Positions 8,269 to 16,223 of a stretch of 45,375 nt of DNA are shown one piece after another. The notes under the pieces are model-generated. The model had not been told where the DNA came from and did not search any database. It was given only the letters and a program-made list of their open reading frames with translations. Location: the NCBI RefSeq assembly GCF_900142695.1, contig NZ_FRBU01000026.1:1-45375 (forward strand), written 5' to 3'. Origin of the DNA: Flavobacterium xanthum (GTDB lineage: Bacteria > Bacteroidota > Bacteroidia > Flavobacteriales > Flavobacteriaceae). Position 1 is the first letter of the stretch; each line of letters begins with the position of its first letter. The translations under genes and the position numbers were made by a program.

Positions 8269-9065
8269 TAATCTGCAGATTGAATAGTGATTGGAAGCGA
8301 ATAAAGTACTCTTACCTTCTTACCATTTTGTTCACCCGGCGTCCATCTTGGACATTTTTTCAAAACTCGAATAGCTTCTTTTCCTGTACCATAACCAATA
8401 TCTCTAATTACTTTGACATCTGTTAATGAACCATCTTTTTCAACTACGAAGGTAACGTAAACCTTACCTTTTAAACCTTCTTCTTCCGGTGTTTGATAGT
8501 TATCACCAACAAATTTATAAAATTTATTAATCCCTCCTGGAAAGTCAGGTTTAACTTCAATACCAGCAGTATTATAAATTTGATTATCTACCTCTTCAAC
8601 TACCGCAGCTGTTCCTGTACCTACTGGTTCAACAGTTAAAACTGCATCAGGATCTCCTTTGATCGTAACTGCACCTAATTTTTTATCTTTTATTTCGACA
8701 GTTTTAGGTGGTTCCTCTGTAACTTCCTCCGCTTTAGCCACGACTGGTTTTACAAACTTCACTTGATCCACTTTTGGAGGTGGCGGTGGTGGTGGTGGGA
8801 TATTCTTCTTTATCTCTTCCTTTTTAGGGGGCAATTTAATTGTAACAATTTTATTATCTAAAGTTTCATCTGCTTCGGTAGAATCAGGTAGTAAATTTAA
8901 AATAAGCGGCATACTGACTGCTAGCGCAAAAACAATTGCACCAAAAATAAGCGCTCTAACTGCAGTCTTGTTATTTGATTTTCTAAGTTCGTAAGCGCCG
9001 TAGGCCTTATTACGTCCCTCGAATACAATATCAAGCCATTGGTTTGTGAATATATCTAATTTCAT
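8268..9065 (-). CDS. TonB-type energy transducer
   Basis: A 265-residue protein. It has a short cytoplasmic N-terminus ending in KAYGAYELRK, one membrane helix (about residues 37-58, ALIFGAIVFALAVSMPLIL), a proline-rich periplasmic spacer (PPPPPPPPKV near 90) and a C-terminal TonB domain with PDFPGGINKF, the YVTFVVEKDGSLTDVKVIRD strand-turn-strand and CPRWTPGEQNGKKVRV. It transmits proton-motive force from ExbB/ExbD to outer-membrane receptors. It lies 38 bp after exbD and is coupled to the next small gene. The long spacer is what would span the periplasm. Confidence 0.9.
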   Translation of the reverse strand: MKLDIFTNQWLDIVFEGRNKAYGAYELRKSNNKTAVRALIFGAIVFALAVSMPLILNLLPDSTEADETLDNKIVTIKLPPKKEEIKKNIPPPPPPPPKVDQVKFVKPVVAKAEEVTEEPPKTVEIKDKKLGAVTIKGDPDAVLTVEPVGTGTAAVVEEVDNQIYNTAGIEVKPDFPGGINKFYKFVGDNYQTPEEEGLKGKVYVTFVVEKDGSLTDVKVIRDIGYGTGKEAIRVLKKCPRWTPGEQNGKKVRVLYSLPITIQSAD

Positions 9066-9103
9066 TTTTCTTAATTATTAGGTTATTGAGTAGTAAGAAA
9101 ATC

Positions 9104-9652
9104 TTATTTATCTTCTAACAATTTTAATTCTTCTGGAGAGAAATCATTTACAATTGCATTTGAAGGTACTCCCACAATATTCATCTCATCTAGTATATCT
9201 ACTAAATTACGGTAGCTTGACTTTTTACTTGGTTTAATAATTACGATTAACCCTTTGTCTTTGTTACCAGTGTATTCAATTACTGATAATTTTCTTTTCA
9301 ATAATTCTTTACGAATACCCTCTTTACCATAAGATATATCCTTAGGACCAGCAATTGGAGTTGCCAATAAACCCATATAATAAACCATTTTGTCATTATC
9401 ACCTAACATCACCGTCAACGTACGGTTTTCGTCAACTTTAATGGGCTTTTCTTTGATTTTATCATCTTCCTTATCTGGCAAACCCAAGCTCATAGATTGA
9501 GGTTTAGACAGGGTCGTGGTAAGCATAAAGAAAGTAATCAATAAGAATGCCAAATCCACCATAGCAGTTAAATCTACTTTAGAATTTGCTTTTTTACTTC
9601 TTACTTTTCCACCTTTTTTGCCTCCACCGTCGCCGGTATTTAATTCAGCCAT
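9104..9652 (-). CDS. exbD: ExbD/TolR biopolymer transport protein (second copy)
   Basis: A 182-residue ExbD-family protein. The single helix (about residues 28-48) contains VDLTAMVDLAFLLITFFMLT, with the conserved Asp of the proton channel at MVDLAF. A basic cytoplasmic N-terminus rich in Lys and Gly precedes it, and a periplasmic domain follows. It is the second of two tandem exbD genes, 19 bp after the first. Two different ExbD chains in one operon are usual in Bacteroidota; whether they form mixed dimers is not known. Confidence 0.9.
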   Translation of the reverse strand: MAELNTGDGGGKKGGKVRSKKANSKVDLTAMVDLAFLLITFFMLTTTLSKPQSMSLGLPDKEDDKIKEKPIKVDENRTLTVMLGDNDKMVYYMGLLATPIAGPKDISYGKEGIRKELLKRKLSVIEYTGNKDKGLIVIIKPSKKSSYRNLVDILDEMNIVGVPSNAIVNDFSPEELKLLEDK

Positions 9653-9671
9653 TTTAGTGTATGTGTTTTAA

Positions 9672-10283
9672 TTATTTTTCTGTTGCTCTTAGACCAGTAA
9701 CTAAACTAAAGTTATTGATTTTTTGATCCTGTAAAATATCCATTACTTGTTTAATAGCAGGATATTCTTCTTTTGCATCTCCTTTGATAGCAATTTGCAA
9801 TTCTTTGTCGTTAACGTCAATATTTGCTATGCGAGAATTGTAGATCCATTCTTTCAGTTGATTGTCCAATGAATCTTTAGGGATTCCAGGTTGCAACCCC
9901 TCTTTATTGCGTTCCGAGGTTTTCATTCCAATCAACTGTTTTAGATTCGTAATTGGAACTCCAATACCTTCCATTAAAGAAAAAGTTTTAGTTTCCTCCT
10001 CTGTAAAGGTAACTCCATATTTTTGACCCATTAATTCAAGCGCTTTTATACGAACTTCTCTTCCTTTTAGGTCAAAGAATACTTTCCCTTTCCCAACAGT
10101 TATTGTAGCCAAATCAGTATCTGGCAGCTTGGTTTGAGTAACCGAAGCGGGCGTATCTACTGGCAATGCTTCCGGTATCTTTGCTGTAGCTGTCATTACA
10201 AAGAACGACAACAAAAGGAAAGCAACATCACACATTGCAGTCATATCAGTAGACCCTGCTTTCTTTTTCATTTTTATAGCCAT
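9672..10283 (-). CDS. exbD: ExbD/TolR biopolymer transport protein (first copy)
   Basis: A 203-residue ExbD-family protein. TDMTAMCDVAFLLLSFFVMT (about residues 12-31) is the single helix with the proton-carrying Asp at CDVAF. The periplasmic part is longer than in the second copy and ends in a typical beta segment (IAIKGDAKEEYPAIKQVMDI). It is separated from exbB by a 77-bp gap that holds an 18-bp perfect hairpin, which could set the ExbB:ExbD ratio. Confidence 0.9.
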   Translation of the reverse strand: MAIKMKKKAGSTDMTAMCDVAFLLLSFFVMTATAKIPEALPVDTPASVTQTKLPDTDLATITVGKGKVFFDLKGREVRIKALELMGQKYGVTFTEEETKTFSLMEGIGVPITNLKQLIGMKTSERNKEGLQPGIPKDSLDNQLKEWIYNSRIANIDVNDKELQIAIKGDAKEEYPAIKQVMDILQDQKINNFSLVTGLRATEK

Positions 10284-10299
10284 TAATATATTTTTTAAT

Positions 10300-10349
10300 A
10301 TTTACAAGAAAATAGATTTCGTTTTCCAACTATCTATTTTCTTGTAAAT
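10300..10349 (-). other. Strong hairpin between exbB and exbD
   Basis: Positions 10300-10317 and 10332-10349 form a perfect 18-bp stem with a 14-nt loop. On the minus strand no T-run follows, so it does not look like a simple terminator. An mRNA processing or stabilising element that protects the exbB message is a reasonable inference. Confidence 0.6.
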
Positions 10350-10360
10350 TAAATTATTAA

Positions 10361-11179
10361 TTATTTTTGTGTACTTCTGTAGTGTCTGTAAGTATTTACA
10401 ATTGTGTTACCTGCCTCGTCAATAGAGTAAGTCAAATCATCAATTTTAGAAGTAAAAAAGTTGTAAGCTACAATTGCTAAAGCAGAAGTAGAAATACCTG
10501 TTGCAGTGTTGATAAGTGCTTCAGAAATACCATTTGCAAGAGCAGCTTGATCTGGTGTACCAGCAGCAGACAATGCACTAAATGCTTTAATCATACCTGT
10601 TACTGTACCTAACAAACCTGCAAGTGTACCCAATGAAACCATTGTAGAAAGCACAGTCATGTGTTTCTCTAACATTGGCATCTCTAATGAAGTAACCTCT
10701 TCAATTTCTTTGTGAATAGTTTCTGCAGCAGCTTCGCTATCAAAACCTTCTCTTTTAACTTCTTGATATTTCAATAAAGCTGATTTTATTGGATTTGCAA
10801 CAGAGCCTTTTTGTTTGTCACATGCAGCAATAGCTGCTTCAATATTACCACTTTTAATATCGTTTTGTACATTTTTCATAAAAAGATCAAGATTTCCTGT
10901 ACCTGAAGCTTTTGATATTACAGCATAACGTTCAAATGAGAACACAACAACCATTAATAACAAACCTAATAATACCGGTACAATAGGACCTCCTTTATAT
11001 ACCATTGCTAACATATTACCTGGCAGTGGATGACCTGTATTTACGCCGCCTTCGAAGTTAGCACCATTACCCATTATAAAATTCCATATTACCCATCCCA
11101 CAAAAATACATGCTACAATAATGATTCCTGAGATCATTCCTCCTCCGTTTGCACCTTTTTCTTTTTTAACGTTTGCCAT
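10361..11179 (-). CDS. exbB: MotA/TolQ/ExbB proton channel protein
   Basis: About 272 residues. The N-terminal helix (ISGIIIVACIFVGWVIWNFI) is followed by a second at GGPIVPVLLGLLLMVVVFSF, a cytoplasmic domain and the two C-terminal helices of the ExbB family: HMTVLSTMVSLGTLAGLLGT with GMIKAF, and ALINTATGISTSALAIVAYN. It forms the pentameric proton channel that powers TonB. The ATG at 11179 (MANVKKEKG) is preferred. A longer in-frame start at 11242 falls inside the -7 promoter box. First gene of the seven-gene operon. Confidence 0.9.
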   Translation of the reverse strand: MANVKKEKGANGGGMISGIIIVACIFVGWVIWNFIMGNGANFEGGVNTGHPLPGNMLAMVYKGGPIVPVLLGLLLMVVVFSFERYAVISKASGTGNLDLFMKNVQNDIKSGNIEAAIAACDKQKGSVANPIKSALLKYQEVKREGFDSEAAAETIHKEIEEVTSLEMPMLEKHMTVLSTMVSLGTLAGLLGTVTGMIKAFSALSAAGTPDQAALANGISEALINTATGISTSALAIVAYNFFTSKIDDLTYSIDEAGNTIVNTYRHYRSTQK

Positions 11180-11239
11180 TTTTTTTAATTTTAATAGTTT
11201 TAAATAATTTATCTTAGTTATATTAAACTTGTAGTGGAG

Positions 11240-11247
11240 CAAATTTA
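11240..11247 (-). promoter_or_regulatory. -7 box of the exb-tonB operon
   Basis: TAAATTTG at 11247-11240 on the minus strand fits TAnnTTTG. It lies 61 bp before the exbB ATG, and the region upstream (11248-11496) is very AT-rich with no gene. No clear -33 TTG at 19 bp is seen. Confidence 0.5.
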
Positions 11248-11496
11248 TATTTTTAGTTCAAATAAAAAAACTTTTTTTTATTTTATTACAATTAAATTTA
11301 TTTCAAAAACATATTTATAGATTTTTACACTACATTTATATCAATATACGCAAACAATTAGGCATTATTATAAAATATAATATATATTTTTATGAATAAT
11401 TAACATAATAATTCAATAAGATGCTATTTAGCAGGAAAACTATTATTTTACGGTATTAACAATAAAAAAGGAGGAAAACTGCGGTATACACCAAAA

Positions 11497-11527
11497 TTGT
11501 TAATTTTAGAAAAATATAATATCTTGC
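11497..11527 (+). promoter_or_regulatory. Promoter of the HerA-like ATPase gene
   Basis: TTG at 11497-11499, a 20-nt spacer and TATCTTGC at 11520-11527, two mismatches from TAnnTTTG. It predicts transcription start just before the ATG at 11551 and argues against a start at 11497. Confidence 0.4.
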
Positions 11528-11550
11528 ATCGTATTTCAAAACAACCTATA

Positions 11551-13071
11551 ATGGACACAAAGGAAAAATTTATTCAACAAATAGCACAAGGATATAGTTC
11601 TAAAGGTGAAAGCATTATTCTTGGTGGTGCGATTTTAGACGGAGAAGCTTTACCCAATACATTTGTAAAAGTGCCTTTAAAGACCATAAACCGACATGGC
11701 CTAATTGCGGGAGCTACCGGAACTGGGAAAACTAAAACCATACAAGTTTTTTCAGAACAATTATCAACCTTTGGAATACCTGTTTTAATGATGGACATCA
11801 AAGGTGATTTTAGCGGAATCGCAATGGAAGGAGAAGAAAAACCTTTTATAATGGAACGACATGCTAAAATTAACATTCCGTATTCCACTACACGTTTTCC
11901 TGTTGAATTATTAACTTTGTCTGAGCAAAATGGCGTGCGACTTCGCGCCACTATATCTGAGTTTGGACCCGTGTTATTTTCCAGAATTCTAAATTTAAAT
12001 GATACACAGGCTGGTGTGGTTTCTGTCATCTTCAAGTATTGTGATGACCACAAAATGCCTTTATTGGATTTAAAAGACATCAAAAAAGTAATTAATTACA
12101 TCACCGAGGAAGGGAAAGATGAAATTGAAGAACAATATGGCAAAATTTCCACATCGACAACTGGAACTATTTTAAGAAAAATAATTGAACTTGAACAACA
12201 AGGAGCAGACTTATTTTTCGGAGAAATGTCTTTTGACATAGAGGATTTAATGCGTATTGACGAAAACGGAAAAGGATACATCAATATTTTGAGACTAACT
12301 GATATTCAAGATAGACCAAAATTATTCTCCACATTTATGCTGAGTTTATTAGCCGAAATTTATCAACAAATGCCTGAAAAAGGAGATTCAGACCAACCAG
12401 AATTAGTAATTTTCATCGACGAAGCCCATCTGATTTTTAATGAAGCTAGCAAAACTTTATTAGAGCAAATAGAGACCATCGTAAAATTAATTCGTTCTAA
12501 AGGCATCGGAATTTATTTTATCACACAAAATCCTATGGATATTCCAAGTGGTATTCTGGCTCAGTTAGGTTTAAAAATTCAGCACGCTTTGCGAGCATTT
12601 ACAGCCAATGATCGAAAAGCAATCAAACAAACCGCCGATAATTATCCAACATCCGAATATTACAAGACTGATGAAATTCTAACTAGTTTAGGAATTGGCG
12701 AAGCACTAGTTACCGCCTTAGACGAAAAAGGAATTCCAACGCCACTCGCAGCCACCATGATGCGTGCTCCGATGAGCAGAATGGACATTTTGACAGAAAG
12801 CGAAATTCAAGAAATCAATAGCAAATCAAAATTAGTACAAAAATACAGCGAACTTATAGATCGCGAAAGTGCTTATGAAATGTTGAATAAAAAAATTGCT
12901 GTTGTCGAAGAGGAAACAACCATACACAAGCAAACACAAGAAGATCAACAACGACAAAATCAGAGTTCTGATACAGCAAGTGCTGTTGGAAAATCTGTTT
13001 TAAAAGTTCTAACTAGTGCCACTTTTATCAGAGGCGCTTTTGGAATCTTGACAAAAATGTTTAAAAAATAA
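11551..13071 (+). CDS. HerA-like / DUF853 (YjgR-type) ATPase
   Basis: A 506-residue P-loop ATPase of the HerA/FtsK-like branch resembling E. coli YjgR, which has similar length. Walker A is GATGTGKT at residues 54-61, Walker B is LVIFIDEAHLIF, and the FITQNPMDIPSGILAQLGLKIQHAL segment with an Arg-rich AFTANDRK follows, as in the family. The C-terminus carries a Gln-rich linker and a hydrophobic tail. The cellular role of the family is not settled. The ATG at 11551 (MDTKEKFIQQ) is preferred over 11497, which lies at the promoter. Confidence 0.8.
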   Translation: MDTKEKFIQQIAQGYSSKGESIILGGAILDGEALPNTFVKVPLKTINRHGLIAGATGTGKTKTIQVFSEQLSTFGIPVLMMDIKGDFSGIAMEGEEKPFIMERHAKINIPYSTTRFPVELLTLSEQNGVRLRATISEFGPVLFSRILNLNDTQAGVVSVIFKYCDDHKMPLLDLKDIKKVINYITEEGKDEIEEQYGKISTSTTGTILRKIIELEQQGADLFFGEMSFDIEDLMRIDENGKGYINILRLTDIQDRPKLFSTFMLSLLAEIYQQMPEKGDSDQPELVIFIDEAHLIFNEASKTLLEQIETIVKLIRSKGIGIYFITQNPMDIPSGILAQLGLKIQHALRAFTANDRKAIKQTADNYPTSEYYKTDEILTSLGIGEALVTALDEKGIPTPLAATMMRAPMSRMDILTESEIQEINSKSKLVQKYSELIDRESAYEMLNKKIAVVEEETTIHKQTQEDQQRQNQSSDTASAVGKSVLKVLTSATFIRGAFGILTKMFKK

Positions 13072-13120
13072 GTCAACCTGACCGCATTGTAAGGTTGATT
13101 CTAAAAAATGCAGCTCAATT

Positions 13121-13483
13121 ATGAAAAAATATTTTATTCAAAACAAGCCTTTTATTGTACCAACCACTGATGGGAAATTAATAGAAGAGCATCACGGAAA
13201 GGCATCAACAGGTAATAATGACATCTCTATTGCTCACATGGTTGCTCCACCTAATTGGAGTGAGCCATTTCAAACTCCTGATTTTGAAGAATACACGTAT
13301 ATTATTAAAGGTAAAAAGCAATTTGTCATTGAAGATGAAACAATCATCCTAGAAGCAGGACAATCTATCAAAATCGAAAGAAACACCCGTGTACAATACT
13401 CCAATCCTTTTGACGAATCCTGCGAATACATCGCCATTTGTAAACCCGCATTTTCTATAGAAAACGTTAACAGAGAAGACTAA
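13121..13483 (+). CDS. Cupin-domain protein
   Basis: A 120-residue single-domain cupin. The first cupin motif region is SEPFQTPDFEEYTYIIKGKKQF and the second is GQSIKIERNTRVQYSNPFDE. The expected metal-binding His residues are partly replaced (FEEYTY has no second His), so metal binding is uncertain. It lies 49 bp after the HerA-like gene and 44 bp before the NDH-2 gene, all in one direction. Substrate unknown. Confidence 0.7.
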   Translation: MKKYFIQNKPFIVPTTDGKLIEEHHGKASTGNNDISIAHMVAPPNWSEPFQTPDFEEYTYIIKGKKQFVIEDETIILEAGQSIKIERNTRVQYSNPFDESCEYIAICKPAFSIENVNRED

Positions 13484-13527
13484 TGCTGCAATAAATTGTA
13501 TCTTTAGAATTCAAAAATAAATTTAAT

Positions 13528-14787
13528 ATGGGAATTCAAAAGAAAATTGTAATTATTGGTGCTGGTTTTGCCGGTTTGCGCTTGGCACAAGATTTAGAAA
13601 ACACGGATTTTGACGTTTTATTAATCGACAGAAACAATTACCATCAATTCCAACCTTTAATGTATCAAGTAGCAACCGCAAGACTTGAGCCAGCAAGTAT
13701 TTCATTCCCTCTAAGAAAAGTATTTCAGCATTCAAAAAATGTGCGAATTCGGATTGCAGACGTCATAAGTGTTGACTCACAAAATAAAATTTTAAAAACT
13801 TCTATTGCTGATTTTGATTACGATCATCTTATAGTCGCTTTTGGATGCACAACTAATTATTTTGGAAATGATGAAATTGAAAAATTTGCATTTCCAATGA
13901 AATCCGTTCCTGAGGCTATTCAACTTCGAAATCAAATTCTACAAACTTTCGAAGATGCTTTAATTGCTCCACCGGAAGAACTTCAAGCCTTAATGAACTT
14001 TGTAGTTGTAGGAGGTGGTCCTACCGGAGTTGAACTTGCTGGTGCTTTGGCGGAAATGAAAAAAAACATTCTCCCAAAAGATTATCCTGACAAAGACTTT
14101 TCAAAATTGACTATTTTTCTACTCGAAGGATCTCCCAACGTCTTGAACCCAATGAGTATCGATTCTCAAAAAACATCTCGCAAATATTTAGAAGAATTAG
14201 GTGTAATTGTAAAAACCAGCACCATCGTAAACCATTATGACGGCAAAAATGTAAGCTTACAGAACGGTGATATCATCAAATCAACTAATGTTATTTGGGC
14301 TGCGGGAATCATTGGAAACACCCTTGAGGGTATTCCTAAAGAAAGTATAACTAGAGGCAATCGATTTCTCGTGGACCGCTACAATACTATTGTAAATCTG
14401 GAAAATGTTTATGCACTTGGCGATATTGCTTTTATGGCTACTCCTAAATATCCTAACGGACATCCACAAGTGGCTAGCGTAGCTATCGAACAAGCCAAAG
14501 TTCTAGCGAATAACTTCAAATTTAGCTTGAAAAATAAACCGAAAATTGAATATGAATACCACGACAAAGGCTCTATGGCAACGGTAGGAAAGCGAAAAGC
14601 GGTTGTTGATTTACCCAAATTTAGTTTTCAAGGCAGACTGGCTTGGTTTACTTGGATGTTCATCCATTTAATGTTGATTTTGAGTGTCAAAAACAAACTC
14701 TCTATATTCATTACTTGGATGTTCAGCTATTTTAATAATGACAGTACTTTACGAGTCTTATTGAAACCGGCGACAAAAAATAAATAG
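13528..14787 (+). CDS. Type II NADH dehydrogenase-like flavoprotein
   Basis: A 419-residue two-dinucleotide-binding oxidoreductase. FAD motif GAGFAGLRLAQDL is at residues 11-23, DRNNYHQFQPLMYQVATARL is the NDH-2 signature after it, and the NADH-binding motif VVVGGGPTGVELAGALAEMK follows near 160. VYALGDIAFM binds the FAD tail. The C-terminus has hydrophobic segments (AWFTWMFIHLMLIL and FITWMFSYF) expected to attach it to the membrane. It would oxidise NADH and reduce menaquinone without proton pumping. A terminator closes the gene. Confidence 0.87.
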   Translation: MGIQKKIVIIGAGFAGLRLAQDLENTDFDVLLIDRNNYHQFQPLMYQVATARLEPASISFPLRKVFQHSKNVRIRIADVISVDSQNKILKTSIADFDYDHLIVAFGCTTNYFGNDEIEKFAFPMKSVPEAIQLRNQILQTFEDALIAPPEELQALMNFVVVGGGPTGVELAGALAEMKKNILPKDYPDKDFSKLTIFLLEGSPNVLNPMSIDSQKTSRKYLEELGVIVKTSTIVNHYDGKNVSLQNGDIIKSTNVIWAAGIIGNTLEGIPKESITRGNRFLVDRYNTIVNLENVYALGDIAFMATPKYPNGHPQVASVAIEQAKVLANNFKFSLKNKPKIEYEYHDKGSMATVGKRKAVVDLPKFSFQGRLAWFTWMFIHLMLILSVKNKLSIFITWMFSYFNNDSTLRVLLKPATKNK

Positions 14788-14797
14788 ATAAATCTGA

Positions 14798-14822
14798 AAA
14801 GGACTCCTTCAAAGAGTCCTTT
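14798..14822. terminator. Bidirectional terminator
   Basis: A 9-bp stem AAAGGACTC (14798-14806 with 14814-14822), 7-nt loop, followed by T-rich DNA. It separates the converging NDH-2 and kynurenine monooxygenase genes, which end 38 bp apart. Confidence 0.8.
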
Positions 14823-14824
14823 TT

Positions 14825-16162
14825 TTATTTTAACAGTTCTAATATTTTATTTTCAACAGCTTTAGAGTCCCATATTTCTGCAATATTTTCTACTTTTAAA
14901 ATTTCATCCATAATTGAATTTTGATAATCGCCAATAGCTAACGCTTCGGTATAAGGGCGATCACTAAAAGTAACTCTGCTGTAAAGCGGAATCCATTTTT
15001 CTGGATGTTTATCTGAGAATGATTTTTCGATTTTCTTTTGCAGAAGAAAGTTTTCATCTGCAGTCTTGGAGCTCATTTCTAAAAAATTACGATACGAAAG
15101 TTCCGCAATCGCATCTGCATTTGGTTTACGTGATTTTTGGTATTCAGAGAAAACTGTTTTCCAATCATCTCCATACTTTTCCATCATTTCGTAAAGCACG
15201 GAAATATCTTCAAAACCGGCGTTCATTCCTTGTCCATAAAAAGGAACAATTGCATGACTGGCATCGCCAATAAGCGCAATTTTATCTTCATAAGTCCATG
15301 GATAACATTTCATTGTCACTAACGTACTGGTAGGATTCTTAAAGAAATCTTCTGCTAATTTTGGAATTACATCTATTGTGTCAGGTAGATTTTTTTCAAA
15401 AAAAGCTTCCACTAATTTTATGTCTTTTAAAGATTCAAAAGAATTTTCTCCTTCAAATGGCATAAACAAAGTACAAGTAAAACTTCCGTCTAAATTAGGC
15501 AAGGCAATCAACATATACTCGCCACGAGGCCAAATATGAAAGGAATTTTTATCTAATTTATGTGTTCCGTCAGCATTTGCAGGAATGTTTAATTCCTTGT
15601 AACCAATGGGTAAAAATTCTTGCGAATAATCAAACATACTTTGGCGCTGCATGCGGTGACGAATTCTAGAAAAAGCACCGTCCGCACCAAAAACCATATC
15701 ATATTTTTTATCTTCCCAGGCACCACGCTCCGTTTCTCCAATATGTAGCGTTGCATCATCTAGCGAAACGTCCCATATTTTATGTTCAAAAAAGAATTCA
15801 GCTCCTGCGGCTTCGGCTAAATCAATCATTTTCCTATTCAAAATTCCTCTTGAAATAGAATAAATCGATTCTCCTTCTTGACCGTAATTTTGAAAATTAA
15901 GCTTATCCACTAAGTGAATCGCGCGTTTTTCCATAGGAATTGCAATCTCACGCACGGCATTTCCTATTCCTACTCCATCCAAAGCTTTCCAACCTCGATT
16001 GGACATCGCTAAATTGATGGAACGACCAGAAAACTGTATTTTTCGGATATCAGGACTTCTATCGTAAACATGTACCGTGTGACCCGCTTTACGAAGATAA
16101 ATAGCTAATAAAGATCCTACTAATCCAGAACCTACAACTGCTATTTTTATGGGAGTTTGCAT
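14825..16162 (-). CDS. kmo: Kynurenine 3-monooxygenase
   Basis: A 445-residue FAD-dependent aromatic hydroxylase. The FAD motif is VVGSGLVGS (Gly11, Gly13, Gly16), the family motif FGADGAFSRIRHRM is mid-protein, and the second FAD motif ALIGDASHAIVPFYGQGMNA is typical of KMO, as is FSGRSINLAMSNRGW near residue 45. It converts kynurenine to 3-hydroxykynurenine in the tryptophan-to-NAD route. Kynureninase lies 5.4 kb away in the same direction (21567-22847) with other genes between. A C-terminal membrane-association region as in eukaryotic KMO is not obvious. Confidence 0.9.
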   Translation of the reverse strand: MQTPIKIAVVGSGLVGSLLAIYLRKAGHTVHVYDRSPDIRKIQFSGRSINLAMSNRGWKALDGVGIGNAVREIAIPMEKRAIHLVDKLNFQNYGQEGESIYSISRGILNRKMIDLAEAAGAEFFFEHKIWDVSLDDATLHIGETERGAWEDKKYDMVFGADGAFSRIRHRMQRQSMFDYSQEFLPIGYKELNIPANADGTHKLDKNSFHIWPRGEYMLIALPNLDGSFTCTLFMPFEGENSFESLKDIKLVEAFFEKNLPDTIDVIPKLAEDFFKNPTSTLVTMKCYPWTYEDKIALIGDASHAIVPFYGQGMNAGFEDISVLYEMMEKYGDDWKTVFSEYQKSRKPNADAIAELSYRNFLEMSSKTADENFLLQKKIEKSFSDKHPEKWIPLYSRVTFSDRPYTEALAIGDYQNSIMDEILKVENIAEIWDSKAVENKILELLK

Positions 16163-16184
16163 TATTTATTTATAAAAAGTTAAG

Positions 16185-16192
16185 CAAAATTA
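16185..16192 (-). promoter_or_regulatory. -7 box upstream of kmo
   Basis: TAATTTTG at 16192-16185 on the minus strand matches TAnnTTTG and lies 22 bp before the kmo ATG. No TTG is seen at the expected -33 position. Confidence 0.4.
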
Positions 16193-16223
16193 CTCATTTA
16201 TTATTTTAGCTCCTTTATAAAAA

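Noticed and set aside
13074..13102. Terminator after the HerA-like gene
   Set aside because: A 7-bp TCAACCT/AGGTTGA stem exists, but the loop is long and no T-run follows; too weak to call.
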